DNA from: Alterisphingorhabdus sp051668705
Lineage (GTDB): Bacteria > Pseudomonadota > Alphaproteobacteria > Sphingomonadales > Sphingomonadaceae
Length of the DNA stretch: 64,000 nucleotides
NCBI RefSeq assembly: GCF_051668705.1
Contig: NZ_CP196351.1
Location: forward strand, 1,054,001 to 1,118,000
Direction: 5' to 3'
Each line of letters opens with the position of its first letter. Position 1 is the first letter of the stretch. Under the pieces are notes generated by a model, which was not told the origin of the DNA, did no database searches, and worked only from the letters and a program-made list of their open reading frames with translations. Made by a program: the position numbers and the translations under genes. Positions 34,653-43,593 of the stretch are shown here, one piece after another.

Positions 34653-35699
34653 TTATTGCGTGTGTAACACACCTTTGTAAACTGGGTCTTCCATTGCAAT
34701 GCCAGTGCCCAATGCAACACAGCTTAATGGGTTTTCAGCCAGAGTGACGGGCAGGCCTGTTTCATCACGCATAAACGCGTCCAAACCTTCAATCATTGCG
34801 CCGCCGCCGGTCAACACAATGCCTTGATCGACAATATCCGCTGCAAGTTCAGGAGCAGTGTTTTCAAGAGCAATACGAACACCTTCGACAATGGTGCTAA
34901 TCGGTTCTGCAAGAGCTTCAGCAATTTGCGCCTGATTGATAGAAATCTCTTTCGGCACGCCGTTTACAAGATCGCGGCCTTTGATCTGAATGGTGTGACC
35001 AACGCCATCAGCAGGTGCACGGGCAACGCCGAAATCCTTTTTGATACGCTCGGCGGTGGTTTCGCCGATTAACAGATTGTGGTGACGGCGAACATAAGAG
35101 ACCAAAGCCTCATCCATTTTGTCGCCGCCAGTCCGCACAGATGTGGTATAAGCAAGGCCGCGCAGAGAGAGAACGGCAACCTCCGTCGTACCGCCGCCAA
35201 TATCGACAACCATTGATCCGATAGGCTCTGTTACCGGCATACCGGCACCAATAGCAGCGGCCATCGGCTCAAGGATAAGATGCACCTGACTTGCGCCGGC
35301 ATTTGATGCGGCATCACGAATGGCACGGCGCTCAACTGATGTAGAGCCTGATGGCACACAGATAACAATTTCCGGCTGATTAAAAAGGCTGCGCTGACGC
35401 CCTGTCACTTTCTTGATGAAATGCTTGATCATTTCCTCGGCGACTTCGATGTCGGCAATAACGCCATCACGCAAGGGGCGAATAGCTTCAATGGAATCGG
35501 GCGTTTTGCCCATCATCATTTTAGCATCATCACCGACGGCCTTAACCCGTTTGATGCCGTTAATGGTCTCAATAGCCACAACAGACGGTTCGTCCAGGAC
35601 AATGCCCTGACCCTCAACATAGACCAAAGTGTTGGCGGTGCCGAGGTCGATGGCCATATTTTGTGAGCCGAATCTGAAGAGCTTGGAGAAAAATGACAT
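34653..35699 (-). CDS. mreB: Actin-like rod shape protein MreB
   Basis: Cytoplasmic actin homologue that directs lateral wall synthesis. It has 348 residues, the standard length. The phosphate 1 loop is AIDLGTANTLVYVEGQGIVL (about 17-36), phosphate 2 is VVDIGGGTTEVAVLS (about 165-179), and the adenosine region is IVLTGGGAMIEGLD. The first gene of the mre block, divergent from mutL across 165 bp with two small inverted repeats. Confidence 0.98.
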   Translation of the reverse strand: MSFFSKLFRFGSQNMAIDLGTANTLVYVEGQGIVLDEPSVVAIETINGIKRVKAVGDDAKMMMGKTPDSIEAIRPLRDGVIADIEVAEEMIKHFIKKVTGRQRSLFNQPEIVICVPSGSTSVERRAIRDAASNAGASQVHLILEPMAAAIGAGMPVTEPIGSMVVDIGGGTTEVAVLSLRGLAYTTSVRTGGDKMDEALVSYVRRHHNLLIGETTAERIKKDFGVARAPADGVGHTIQIKGRDLVNGVPKEISINQAQIAEALAEPISTIVEGVRIALENTAPELAADIVDQGIVLTGGGAMIEGLDAFMRDETGLPVTLAENPLSCVALGTGIAMEDPVYKGVLHTQ

Positions 35700-35735
35700 T
35701 TGGTTCGTGGTCCGTATAATCTAGATATGCAAAAT

Positions 35736-35778
35736 GAGCGGCAAAATTGCCACTCTTCTATGGGTTGCGCATAACCCA
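35736..35778. repeat. Two inverted repeats between mreB and mutL
   Basis: At 35736-35755 the arms GAGCGGCAA and TTGCCACTC pair with one mismatch. At 35761-35778 TGGGTT and AACCCA pair around gcgcat. They lie in the 5' region of both divergent genes. No U-tract follows, so they may be operator sites or leader hairpins, or have no role. Confidence 0.35.
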
Positions 35779-35864
35779 AATGTGTCCGAATGCAAAAGAA
35801 AAGCGGTGGATTATACACTTTTTCATGCTCGCTTCACAGCCAAAGCCCGTTTAGACAGTAAACC

Positions 35865-37769
35865 ATGAAAATTCGCCGCCTTCCTGACGCACTTATTAAT
35901 CGTATCGCAGCTGGAGAAGTTGTCGAAAGGCCTGCCAGTGCGCTTAAGGAATTGGTGGAAAATGCCATTGACGCCGGGGCTACTGCTATCGATATTCGTT
36001 TGTCTGCTGGTGGAATAGACGGGCTTATCGTGCGTGATAATGGTTGCGGTATGACCCGTGATGAGGTTTTGCTCGCTTTAGAGCGGCACGCCACATCCAA
36101 ATTACCAAGCGACGAGATTGAAAAGGTCATGTCGCTGGGCTTTCGCGGCGAAGCACTGCCATCTATCGCTAGTATTGCGTTAATGCGGATCACCACGCGC
36201 CCTAATCCGGAATTCGTTTTGGATGGTGACAGCAGCTTAGACGGCTGGTCAGTAGCAGTCGATCATGGTGAAATGGTGCATGACGGTCCTGCTGCAACGC
36301 CGCCGGGGACAGAAATTTCCGTCAGTCAGGTTTTTGCCAAAGTTCCCGCACGCCGCAAATTCCTCAGGACGCCGCGCAGTGAGTTTGCCGCTTGCAGCGA
36401 TGTTGTGAAGCGCTTGGCGATGGCACGGCCTGATATCGGTTTCCGGCTTGAAAATGACGGCCGCAAAAGCATCAATGTTCAACCCGAACAGTCACTGACA
36501 ATGCGGGTGGGGGCACTGACCGCACGCGGGCTTATTGATAACCATATGGTCATCGACCTGGAGCGAGAAGGAACGCATTTGCGCGGTATTGCGGGCCTTC
36601 CGACATTTAATCGAGGAGTGGCCGATCACCAGTTTCTGTTCGTCAATGATCGTCCGGTTAAAGATCGCCTGCTGACCGGTGCAGTGCGCGCTGCCTATGC
36701 CGAAATGCTAGCACGTGACCGCCACCCGGTTGTGGCACTCTATATCGATGTGCCTGTCGATGAGGTAGATATCAATGTCCACCCAGCCAAGACCGAAGTG
36801 CGTTTTCGTGAGGCGGCCAAAATTCGCGGCATGATTGTATCCGGTCTGCGGCGCGCATTAGATGAGAACGGCTTTCGTGCTGTACAGCGTCCACAAGCCA
36901 GTGCTCTACAAAATTGGCAGGTCGGCTCGACAATATCTCCGCCCGGATCGCAACAAGGCCACTCCGCTGCGCATAGCTTTGCACAAGACTCATTAGCATC
37001 TAACAGCGCTGCGAACTTTGCTGAGGCTCCGCAGACAGGCGCATTTCGCGGCTTTGACGGAGTGGGTGTACCCGAACAGCAAGCTCCAGCCAATTTGTCC
37101 GATGAAAGTAATCAATATCGCCATGATGGATTGGATATGCCATCAGCCCGCGCCGAAATAGCAGAGGCTAATGTGCCAGACGCTGTGCAACATCCGCTTG
37201 GCGTGGCGCGCGGGCAGGTTGCAGAGACATATATTGTTGCTGAAGCAGGTGATGGATTGGTGATTGTTGATCAACATGCCGCACATGAGCGATTGGTGCT
37301 AGAACGGATGCGCAGCACATCACAGACCGGTGCGCAAAAAGCGCAAATCCTGCTGATGCCTGAAGTGGTTGAACTGGATGAAGTCGCTTGCGATCGTCTG
37401 GAAGAGCAATTGGACGAGATGACAGCAATGGGGTTGGAAATGGAGCGCTTTGGCCCTTGCGCTATGATGGTGCGAGCAACACCGGCAATGCTGCGCAAAG
37501 TTGATGTCCAAGGACTGGTCACCGACCTTGCGGACGAGCTGGCAAGCCTTGACCAGGCATTGAGCCTGAAAGAGCGCATCGACCATGTCGCGTCGACAAT
37601 GGCATGCCATGGCTCGGTACGCGCAGGCCGTATTTTGAGTGTAGCAGAAATGAATGCCCTATTGCGTGAGATGGAAGTGACCCCACATTCTGGTCAATGC
37701 AATCATGGGCGCCCAACTTGGGTTAAGCTGGCACATGATGATATAGAGAAACTCTTCGGGAGAAAATAA
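35865..37769 (+). CDS. mutL: DNA mismatch repair protein MutL
   Basis: ATPase and nicking factor of mismatch repair. It has 634 residues. The N-terminal GHKL ATPase shows RIAAGEVVERPASALKELVE (13-32), DNGCGM and FRGEALPSIASI. A Gln/Ser/Ala-rich linker spans about 335-440. The C-terminal domain contains the endonuclease metal motif DQHAAHERLVLE (DQHA-x2-E-x4-E) near 466 and PHSGQCNHGRPTW near 606. The motif marks it as a nicking-type MutL, as expected where MutH is absent. Confidence 0.97.
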   Translation: MKIRRLPDALINRIAAGEVVERPASALKELVENAIDAGATAIDIRLSAGGIDGLIVRDNGCGMTRDEVLLALERHATSKLPSDEIEKVMSLGFRGEALPSIASIALMRITTRPNPEFVLDGDSSLDGWSVAVDHGEMVHDGPAATPPGTEISVSQVFAKVPARRKFLRTPRSEFAACSDVVKRLAMARPDIGFRLENDGRKSINVQPEQSLTMRVGALTARGLIDNHMVIDLEREGTHLRGIAGLPTFNRGVADHQFLFVNDRPVKDRLLTGAVRAAYAEMLARDRHPVVALYIDVPVDEVDINVHPAKTEVRFREAAKIRGMIVSGLRRALDENGFRAVQRPQASALQNWQVGSTISPPGSQQGHSAAHSFAQDSLASNSAANFAEAPQTGAFRGFDGVGVPEQQAPANLSDESNQYRHDGLDMPSARAEIAEANVPDAVQHPLGVARGQVAETYIVAEAGDGLVIVDQHAAHERLVLERMRSTSQTGAQKAQILLMPEVVELDEVACDRLEEQLDEMTAMGLEMERFGPCAMMVRATPAMLRKVDVQGLVTDLADELASLDQALSLKERIDHVASTMACHGSVRAGRILSVAEMNALLREMEVTPHSGQCNHGRPTWVKLAHDDIEKLFGRK

Positions 37770-38353
37770 TGCGACATAATGGTGCGATTTTGGGTGTGGC
37801 TGTCATGGCTTTGGCAATGACAGGCTGTGCAGAGCAGGAAGCCATCACTGAGGCAGAATTACAGCGCCCTGTAGAGGTAGAGCCGGTCAGGACCGACAAT
37901 TTGGAAGACGACACTGCGACAGATTCTACAGATGATGCAGCCACGCAAGATTCTACCACTGATGATGAGGGCAAAGCTACTGAATTGGTCCTTGAGCCAG
38001 TTACATTTTCAGAAACACTCAATATCGTTCGCCCGGGTTTAGGCTGCTCGTTCATTGGCGGGGATGATGCATCTTTGCTTTTTGCGACGGGTGAAGATGG
38101 CGCTGATCAACCGATACAGGCCGCAGTAAAAATGAATGGAGGGATTATCCCTCTGCTTGGTCGTGGTGGTTATTCAGCGTTGGAAGCTGGACCAACGCTG
38201 ACCAGTGAGGCTTTGGAAGTCACTATTCAACGTGGCGAAGGCGAAGGCGAAAAGGTCGGTGTTGAGACAATGGAATGGCCTGCAACCCTGACCATCGCGC
38301 AAGATGAGGGCGGCAGCGCATCTTATGAAGGACGCTATAGCTGCGGCGCCTGA
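37769..38353 (+). CDS. Predicted lipoprotein, function unknown
   Basis: A 194-residue exported protein with a lipoprotein signal (MALAMTGC, Cys20). An acidic Thr/Asp/Ser-rich linker follows (about 40-75). The remaining ~115 residues have no named domain I can identify; the segment RPGLGCSFIGGDDASLLF and the closing RYSCGA carry two cysteines that could pair. The ATG overlaps the mutL stop (TAATG), so it is co-translated with mutL, although a repair role is unlikely. Confidence 0.75.
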   Translation: MRHNGAILGVAVMALAMTGCAEQEAITEAELQRPVEVEPVRTDNLEDDTATDSTDDAATQDSTTDDEGKATELVLEPVTFSETLNIVRPGLGCSFIGGDDASLLFATGEDGADQPIQAAVKMNGGIIPLLGRGGYSALEAGPTLTSEALEVTIQRGEGEGEKVGVETMEWPATLTIAQDEGGSASYEGRYSCGA

Positions 38354-38355
38354 TG

Positions 38356-38811
38356 CTATTGCTTTTCGGCGTCTCTCACTCTGATTAGCCCGATGCTTTT
38401 CATGGTGAGCACAGCTTCGTCATTTTGATTATAGACCGTTATGGTGCCCTCCATGCTACCCATTTCGGGGCGGCTTTTTGAACGGCGCTTGCTTGTCGTA
38501 ACACTCTCACAGCGTAGTGTGTCACCGGGATATACTGGTTTAAGCCAGCGAATCTCATCAACGCCGGGTGATCCTAATCCGGCTTGCGGATGTGCATGCA
38601 TATTATCGACCATCATGCGCATGGTCATCGCGCAGCTGTGCCAGCCGCTTGCTGATATCTTGCCAAAATGGGTTTTCGCTGCGGCCTCATCGCTCAGGTG
38701 AAATGTTTGAGGATCATATTTCTCCGCGAACTCCAGAACCTCTTCGCGGGTGACAGCATAGTTACCAAAATAATGTGTTTCGCCGATTTCAATATCTTCA
38801 AAATATCGCAT
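38356..38811 (-). CDS. MaoC-like hydratase/dehydratase
   Basis: Hot-dog fold enzyme of the MaoC/(R)-enoyl-CoA hydratase type, 151 residues. The catalytic-type Asp and His are in YDPQTFHLSDEAA (about residues 32-44), followed by SGWHSCAMTMRMM. The ATG at 38811 is chosen because GGAG lies 9 bp upstream; an in-frame GTG 15 bp earlier would overlap that site. The C-terminal part (GMEGT-like turn, VYNQNDEAVLTMKSIGL) is typical. The acyl-CoA substrate is unknown. It converges with the lipoprotein gene. Confidence 0.85.
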   Translation of the reverse strand: MRYFEDIEIGETHYFGNYAVTREEVLEFAEKYDPQTFHLSDEAAAKTHFGKISASGWHSCAMTMRMMVDNMHAHPQAGLGSPGVDEIRWLKPVYPGDTLRCESVTTSKRRSKSRPEMGSMEGTITVYNQNDEAVLTMKSIGLIRVRDAEKQ

Positions 38812-38938
38812 GTCATTGGTCTCCACGGGTCGGATGATCTTTTGTGTTCATCTGCTTCATATGTGCGGCTGCGAAACAAAACTTGCCCTTTTGCTATCAT
38901 CATGGTGATCTCACGCAAGTTAAAAACAGGAGCTTATT

Positions 38939-40579
38939 ATGATTCGATCTTCAGCCAAACTTTCCTTGCGTAAGTCACATTGGCTCGCTGCAGCAGTTTT
39001 ACCTGCCATTGTTCTGGTTGCGCCTGCACCTGCGCAAGAAGTCGATATCAATAATCGCATCATTGATGAGGGTATGAATCAGTCTGAGGTGATGGTGACA
39101 GCACATGAATTGCTTGATGGCATTGGTTCCCGGCTAACCAATTCGCCAAATACGCGCAAAGCAGAAGATTGGGCGGTAGCCAAATTTCGCGACTATGGTC
39201 TTTCCAATGTTCGTAAAGAAGGCTTTTTGTTTGGGCGCGGTTGGTCAATGGAAGCATCTTCCGTTACGATGATTGCACCGCGTCCATTGCCGTTGACCAG
39301 TATACCCATCGCTTGGACGCCGGGTACAAATGGAGAGCTTCGTGCCGAGGTAGTACTTGCGCCAATTTCCGAAGAAGCAGATTTCGACAAATGGCGCGGT
39401 AAGTTGAATGGCAAGATTGTGATGCTCAGCGTGCCGGGCACTGGCGATGAGCAGGATACACCACAATTTCGGCGCCTAACAGGTGAAGATTTTGGCAGAT
39501 TGGATCAATTTCGTCAGCCTTTTCATGATCCTAATGCAGAAGATCGCCGTATTAAACGTGTAACTTTTACCGAAAAACTGGATAGCTTTTTGGCCGAAGA
39601 GGGTGCCGTAGCTTGGGCGCGGCGTGCGCGGCGTGATGGCAAGCTGGTGCATGGCGAAGGCTATACTTATTTGGCGGGTCGTAGCCCAAAGTTGCCAGGT
39701 GTAGAAATTGCTGCTGAAGATTATCGCCGTATAGCGCGATTGGCGATAGCGGCAGAAACTAAAGGCACTGCCCCGACCTTGGCAATCAATAGCAACACAC
39801 GCTTTCATGATGATGATCTAAACGCCTATAACATCATTGCTGAAATACCAGGTACGGACCCCAAGGCAGGCTATGTAATGGCAGGGGCGCATTTTGATAG
39901 CTGGCATGGCGGCGACGGCGCTGTAGATAATGGCGCTGGGAGTGTCACCGTAATGGAAGCAGCGCGTATTTTGAAAAAATTAGGACAACGGCCAAAGCGG
40001 ACTATCCGGTTTGTTCTTTGGGCTGCTGAGGAACAGGGGCTACTTGGTTCCTTGGCTTATACGGAAAGATATCTGGCTTATCGCCCTGCGGCTGATCCTA
40101 ATGCACCTAGCCCAACATTTGGCTGGAGCAACCGTTACCCTATCAACAAACGACCGGGCTATTATGATTTGAAAGCCTATTTTAATATGGACAATGGTTC
40201 GGGTAAGTTGCGCGGTATTTATGCAGAAGGTAATGACGCAGCGGTGCCATTGTTGCGCAAATGGCTATCCCCATTCGCGCAAATGGATGCCGGGCGCGTG
40301 GTGGCTGGTCCTACGGGGGGCACAGACCATGTCTTCATGCAATCAGTTGGTGTACCCGGGTTTCAGTTCATCCAAGACCCGCTCGATTATTTCCCGCGCT
40401 TGCATCACACCAATATTGACACGTTCGATCATCTCCGTCCTGCCGATTTGCGTCAGGCATCTGTAGTAATGGCCGGGGTATTATGGGCTGCTGCTAATGA
40501 TAAGGATACTCTGGCTCGGCAACCTCTGCCGCGTGAACCAAAGGCTACTGACCCGTTCGCTTATAACGAACCGGATTGA
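38939..40579 (+). CDS. Exported M28 family zinc aminopeptidase
   Basis: Secreted metallopeptidase of 546 residues with a Sec signal (residues 1-33, AxA-like site PAPAQ). A PA-type insert may lie at about 125-180. The zinc site is AGAHFDSWHGGDGAVDNGAGS near 315 (His, Asp), LWAAEEQGLLGS near 360 (Glu-Glu) and FPRLHHTNIDTFD near 485 (His). The family removes N-terminal residues from peptides. AGGAG precedes the ATG. It is a single gene facing ychF. Confidence 0.9.
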   Translation: MIRSSAKLSLRKSHWLAAAVLPAIVLVAPAPAQEVDINNRIIDEGMNQSEVMVTAHELLDGIGSRLTNSPNTRKAEDWAVAKFRDYGLSNVRKEGFLFGRGWSMEASSVTMIAPRPLPLTSIPIAWTPGTNGELRAEVVLAPISEEADFDKWRGKLNGKIVMLSVPGTGDEQDTPQFRRLTGEDFGRLDQFRQPFHDPNAEDRRIKRVTFTEKLDSFLAEEGAVAWARRARRDGKLVHGEGYTYLAGRSPKLPGVEIAAEDYRRIARLAIAAETKGTAPTLAINSNTRFHDDDLNAYNIIAEIPGTDPKAGYVMAGAHFDSWHGGDGAVDNGAGSVTVMEAARILKKLGQRPKRTIRFVLWAAEEQGLLGSLAYTERYLAYRPAADPNAPSPTFGWSNRYPINKRPGYYDLKAYFNMDNGSGKLRGIYAEGNDAAVPLLRKWLSPFAQMDAGRVVAGPTGGTDHVFMQSVGVPGFQFIQDPLDYFPRLHHTNIDTFDHLRPADLRQASVVMAGVLWAAANDKDTLARQPLPREPKATDPFAYNEPD

Positions 40580-40643
40580 TGGTTGAAAATCTAAGCAATT
40601 AAAGAGTTGATTTCAGGTTGTGAGAGGCGGTGATAAAATGCTG

Positions 40644-41744
40644 TTAAACGTTAAATTTAAACAGCATGATGTCACCGTCGCTGACAACATATTCTTTGCC
40701 TTCTTGCCGTAACTTGCCTGCATCGCGGGCACCGCTTTCGCCATTAAGCGCGACATAATCATCATAGGCGATTGTTTCGGCACGAATAAAACCGCGCTCA
40801 AAATCACTATGGATTTCACCAGCCGCTTGCGGGGCTTTTGCATCACGTTCAACGGTCCATGCTCGGGTTTCTTTGGGGCCAGCGGTGAAGAAGGTTTGTA
40901 GGTTCAGCAAGGCATAACCCGCACGGATGACCCGTGCCAGGCCGGTTTCATTCAAGCCCATTTCTTCCAGGAACATCTGTTTTTCATCTGGCTCCATGCC
41001 GACCAGTTCAGACTCTATTGCGGCAGACACAATAACCGCCTGAGCGCCCTCAGCCTGTGCGCGTTCGAAAACTGACGCGCTATATTCATTACCGGCTTCA
41101 GCGCTGCCCTCATCCACATTACAAACATAGAGAACAGGTTTAGAGGTTAAGAGCTGTGCCTGAGCCAGCATCTTTTCTTCTTCTTCATTCGCAGGTTCGG
41201 TGAGCCGTGCCGGTTTGCCATCACGCAGTAAATCCAGCGCCTTAGCCAAAACCGAAGCACTTGCTTTTGCATCCTTGTCACCAGCATTGGCGCGCTTTTG
41301 TAAGGCGGGGACACGCTTTTCCAAACTTTCCATATCGGCAAGCAGCAATTCGGTTTCGACAACCTCTGCATCGGCAATCGGGTCGACATGGTTGGAAACA
41401 TGCTGGATATCATCATCAACAAAACAGCGCAGCACATGGACAATGGCATCAACCTCGCGAATATTGCCCAGAAACTGGTTGCCCAATCCTTCGCCCTGGC
41501 TCGCGCCTTTCACCAATCCGGCAATGTCGACGAAGGTCAATTGCGTTGCGATAACCTTGGCGCTGCCAGCAATTTTGGCGATAGTGTCGAGCCGCGTATC
41601 GGGCACGGCCACAATGCCTTCATTCGGTTCAATTGTGCAAAAGGGATAGTTGGCCGCTTGCGCCGCCTGTGTCTCTGTAAGAGCGTTGAAAAGGGTCGAC
41701 TTGCCAACATTGGGCAGACCGACAATACCGCATTTAAAACCCAT
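40644..41744 (-). CDS. ychF: Redox-regulated ATPase YchF (Obg-like)
   Basis: Universally conserved P-loop ATPase that associates with ribosomes and proteasome-like factors. It has 366 residues. The G1 motif GLPNVGKST is at 8-16, G3 DIAGLVKGA near 73, and the C-terminal TGS-like domain contains FFTAGPKETRAWTV and ends DGDIMLFKFNV. The length and motifs are standard. Confidence 0.97.
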   Translation of the reverse strand: MGFKCGIVGLPNVGKSTLFNALTETQAAQAANYPFCTIEPNEGIVAVPDTRLDTIAKIAGSAKVIATQLTFVDIAGLVKGASQGEGLGNQFLGNIREVDAIVHVLRCFVDDDIQHVSNHVDPIADAEVVETELLLADMESLEKRVPALQKRANAGDKDAKASASVLAKALDLLRDGKPARLTEPANEEEEKMLAQAQLLTSKPVLYVCNVDEGSAEAGNEYSASVFERAQAEGAQAVIVSAAIESELVGMEPDEKQMFLEEMGLNETGLARVIRAGYALLNLQTFFTAGPKETRAWTVERDAKAPQAAGEIHSDFERGFIRAETIAYDDYVALNGESGARDAGKLRQEGKEYVVSDGDIMLFKFNV

Positions 41745-41800
41745 GGATGATTGCCTTCATAAATCTGTTGGCGACGCTTTGGCCCGTCATCTGGCAAAGG

Positions 41801-42802
41801 TCAACTGTTGTGAACGGCTTTAATCCACGGGCCGAAAGCTGATCCACCGAGCCAAGCTACCTGTGTATCAGCAGCGACCGTGTTGATGGCTTCCTGGGGT
41901 TTGCGCCCGGGGTGTATCGCGCGGCGGGCAGGGCGCTCACTAACCGGCATTGCCAAAATTGCGGCCATGGCATTGGGAATATCCATCGGGTCGGCATTGC
42001 GGCCAGAGCCATCTTCCGTGCCCATACGCGCAACCAAGGCGGGATAAGCCGATTTACGTTCCTCCGACACACGGTCGCGTAAGGCAGCAGTATAGACATT
42101 GCGGTTTTGCCAAATTTTCGTCGGGTAGCCGCCGGGTTGAATAATCGTCACGCCGATATTGTGCGGTACTAGTTCATAAGCCAATTGCTCGCCCATCGCT
42201 TCTACGGCAAATTTGGTTGCGGAATAATGGCCTGCACCGGGCACGATAACGCGGCCCAGTTGTGAAGAAATATGGAAGATATGCCCCGATTTCTGCGCGC
42301 GCATAGCGGGCAATACTGCTCTGACCAGCCGGTGATAGCCATAGACATTGGTGTCAAAGGCCAATTTGGTGGCGTCCATATCCTGCAATTCGACGGGCCC
42401 CACAATGCCAATACCCGCATTGTTGACCAGAATATCAATGGCGCCGCCCGCCAGCTGTTCGGCTTGGGCAACGCCTTTGGTCACAGATGCGTCTGACAAT
42501 ACATCAATATCTACGATATCGAGACGCCAGCCCTTTTCATCGGCCTCTGCCCGCAAATCATCGGCTTCTTTACGCGGCAGGTTGCGCATGGTGGCGATAA
42601 CATGCGCACCTTTGCTGGCAAAAAGCTGGGCCGATAAATAGCCAAAGCCGGACGATGAGCCTGTGATCAGAACCGATTTTCCAACCATATTGGCGCTTTT
42701 CTCTGGCGCGGGCGTCAGTGCTGATGATGCCGTGCTGGCGATGGCGATAGTGCTGGCGGCAGCTGTTCGGGCAAGCATTTGGCGACGGTTGATTTTGGAC
42801 AT
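41801..42802 (-). CDS. Short-chain dehydrogenase with twin-arginine signal
   Basis: SDR family oxidoreductase, 333 residues. It opens with a twin-arginine leader (NRRQMLARTAAASTIAIAST, residues 5-24). The Rossmann motif is TGSSSGFG (about 47-54), NNAG is near 128, the catalytic Ser is in HISSQLGRV and the YxxxK motif is YSATKFA near 187. The C-terminal ~90 residues follow classical SDRs that act on hydrophobic carbonyls. A Tat-exported SDR is unusual because it needs NAD(P) from the cytoplasm; glucose-fructose oxidoreductase is a known precedent for cofactor-loaded export. Confidence 0.85.
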   Translation of the reverse strand: MSKINRRQMLARTAAASTIAIASTASSALTPAPEKSANMVGKSVLITGSSSGFGYLSAQLFASKGAHVIATMRNLPRKEADDLRAEADEKGWRLDIVDIDVLSDASVTKGVAQAEQLAGGAIDILVNNAGIGIVGPVELQDMDATKLAFDTNVYGYHRLVRAVLPAMRAQKSGHIFHISSQLGRVIVPGAGHYSATKFAVEAMGEQLAYELVPHNIGVTIIQPGGYPTKIWQNRNVYTAALRDRVSEERKSAYPALVARMGTEDGSGRNADPMDIPNAMAAILAMPVSERPARRAIHPGRKPQEAINTVAADTQVAWLGGSAFGPWIKAVHNS

Positions 42803-42840
42803 TATGGGCGTTTCCGTTTATCTGGTGTTGCCGCAGCATA

Positions 42841-43425
42841 TCATTCTTGCTGGCGCAGCGCCACATCGCTCATAAAACGGGCATTGTCATTTTCCGCCAG
42901 CCAATGGGCTTCGGCCGCCATAGCGCCAAGCATATCAGCAAGCGGGTCCAACTCATGCTTTTTATAATTGCCTAAAACATGACCATTGACGCGTGCCTTG
43001 TTGCCGGGATGGCCGATGCCGATACGTATTCGGCGAAAGTCCGGACCGATATGCGTGTCCGTTGAACGCAGGCCATTGTGCCCCGCGGTACCGCCGCCTT
43101 GTTTTACCTTCACTTTGAAGGGTGCAAGGTCCAGCTCATCGTGAAAGACTGTTACGTCTTGCGGCTCCAGCTTGTAAAAGCGCATGGCTTCACCAATGGC
43201 TTCACCAGAGCGGTTCATAAATGTTGCTGGTTTCAGCAAAAGAAGTTTCTCGCTTCCAATGCGTCCTTCAATTGCCCAACCGCGAAACTTTTGTTTGGGC
43301 GCGGCAAAACCATGCACTTCAGCAATAGCGTCCAACACCATGAAGCCAACATTGTGGCGTTGCATTGCAAATTCTGCGCCGGGATTACCCAGGCCAGCCC
43401 ATAATTGCATCGCATCATTCTCCAT
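42841..43425 (-). CDS. pth: Peptidyl-tRNA hydrolase
   Basis: Releases tRNA from peptidyl-tRNA that drops off ribosomes. It has 194 residues, with GLGNPG at 12-17, catalytic His in RHNVGF at 23-28, FMNRSGEAIGE near 69 and the DELDLAPFKVKVKQGGGTAGHNGLRS block near 95. A second ATG at 43410 has GGAG 9 bp upstream and may be the true start. It follows rplY at 168 bp, a commonly conserved pair. Confidence 0.95.
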   Translation of the reverse strand: MENDAMQLWAGLGNPGAEFAMQRHNVGFMVLDAIAEVHGFAAPKQKFRGWAIEGRIGSEKLLLLKPATFMNRSGEAIGEAMRFYKLEPQDVTVFHDELDLAPFKVKVKQGGGTAGHNGLRSTDTHIGPDFRRIRIGIGHPGNKARVNGHVLGNYKKHELDPLADMLGAMAAEAHWLAENDNARFMSDVALRQQE

Positions 43426-43459
43426 TTTATTGGCAGATCATATCGTGGACGATAGACAC

Positions 43460-43485
43460 AAAAAACCGCCAGTTCCAAGTGCGGT
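43460..43485 (-). terminator. Probable intrinsic terminator after rplY
   Basis: On the minus strand ACCGC pairs with GCGGT around an 11 nt loop and is followed by six T residues, 109 bp after the rplY stop and just before pth. The stem is short, so part of the transcription may read through to pth. Confidence 0.55.
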
Positions 43486-43521
43486 GAATAACAATGCCAT
43501 TTATAAAATGGTCTGTTATTC
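43486..43521 (-). repeat. Long imperfect hairpin between rplY and pth
   Basis: Arms GAATAACA/TGTTATTC (8 bp) enclose CCATTT/AAATGG (6 bp), with a 3/2 nt internal loop and a 3 nt apex. It directly precedes the terminator. AT-rich, without its own U-tract. It could be an mRNA 3' stabiliser or a processing site. Confidence 0.45.
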
Positions 43522-43593
43522 GGCGCACCCGAATACTAACGGTATTTTTGTGTTAGAGGCAATTAAAGCCTGCTTAAAGCCTGCTGAAACAGA

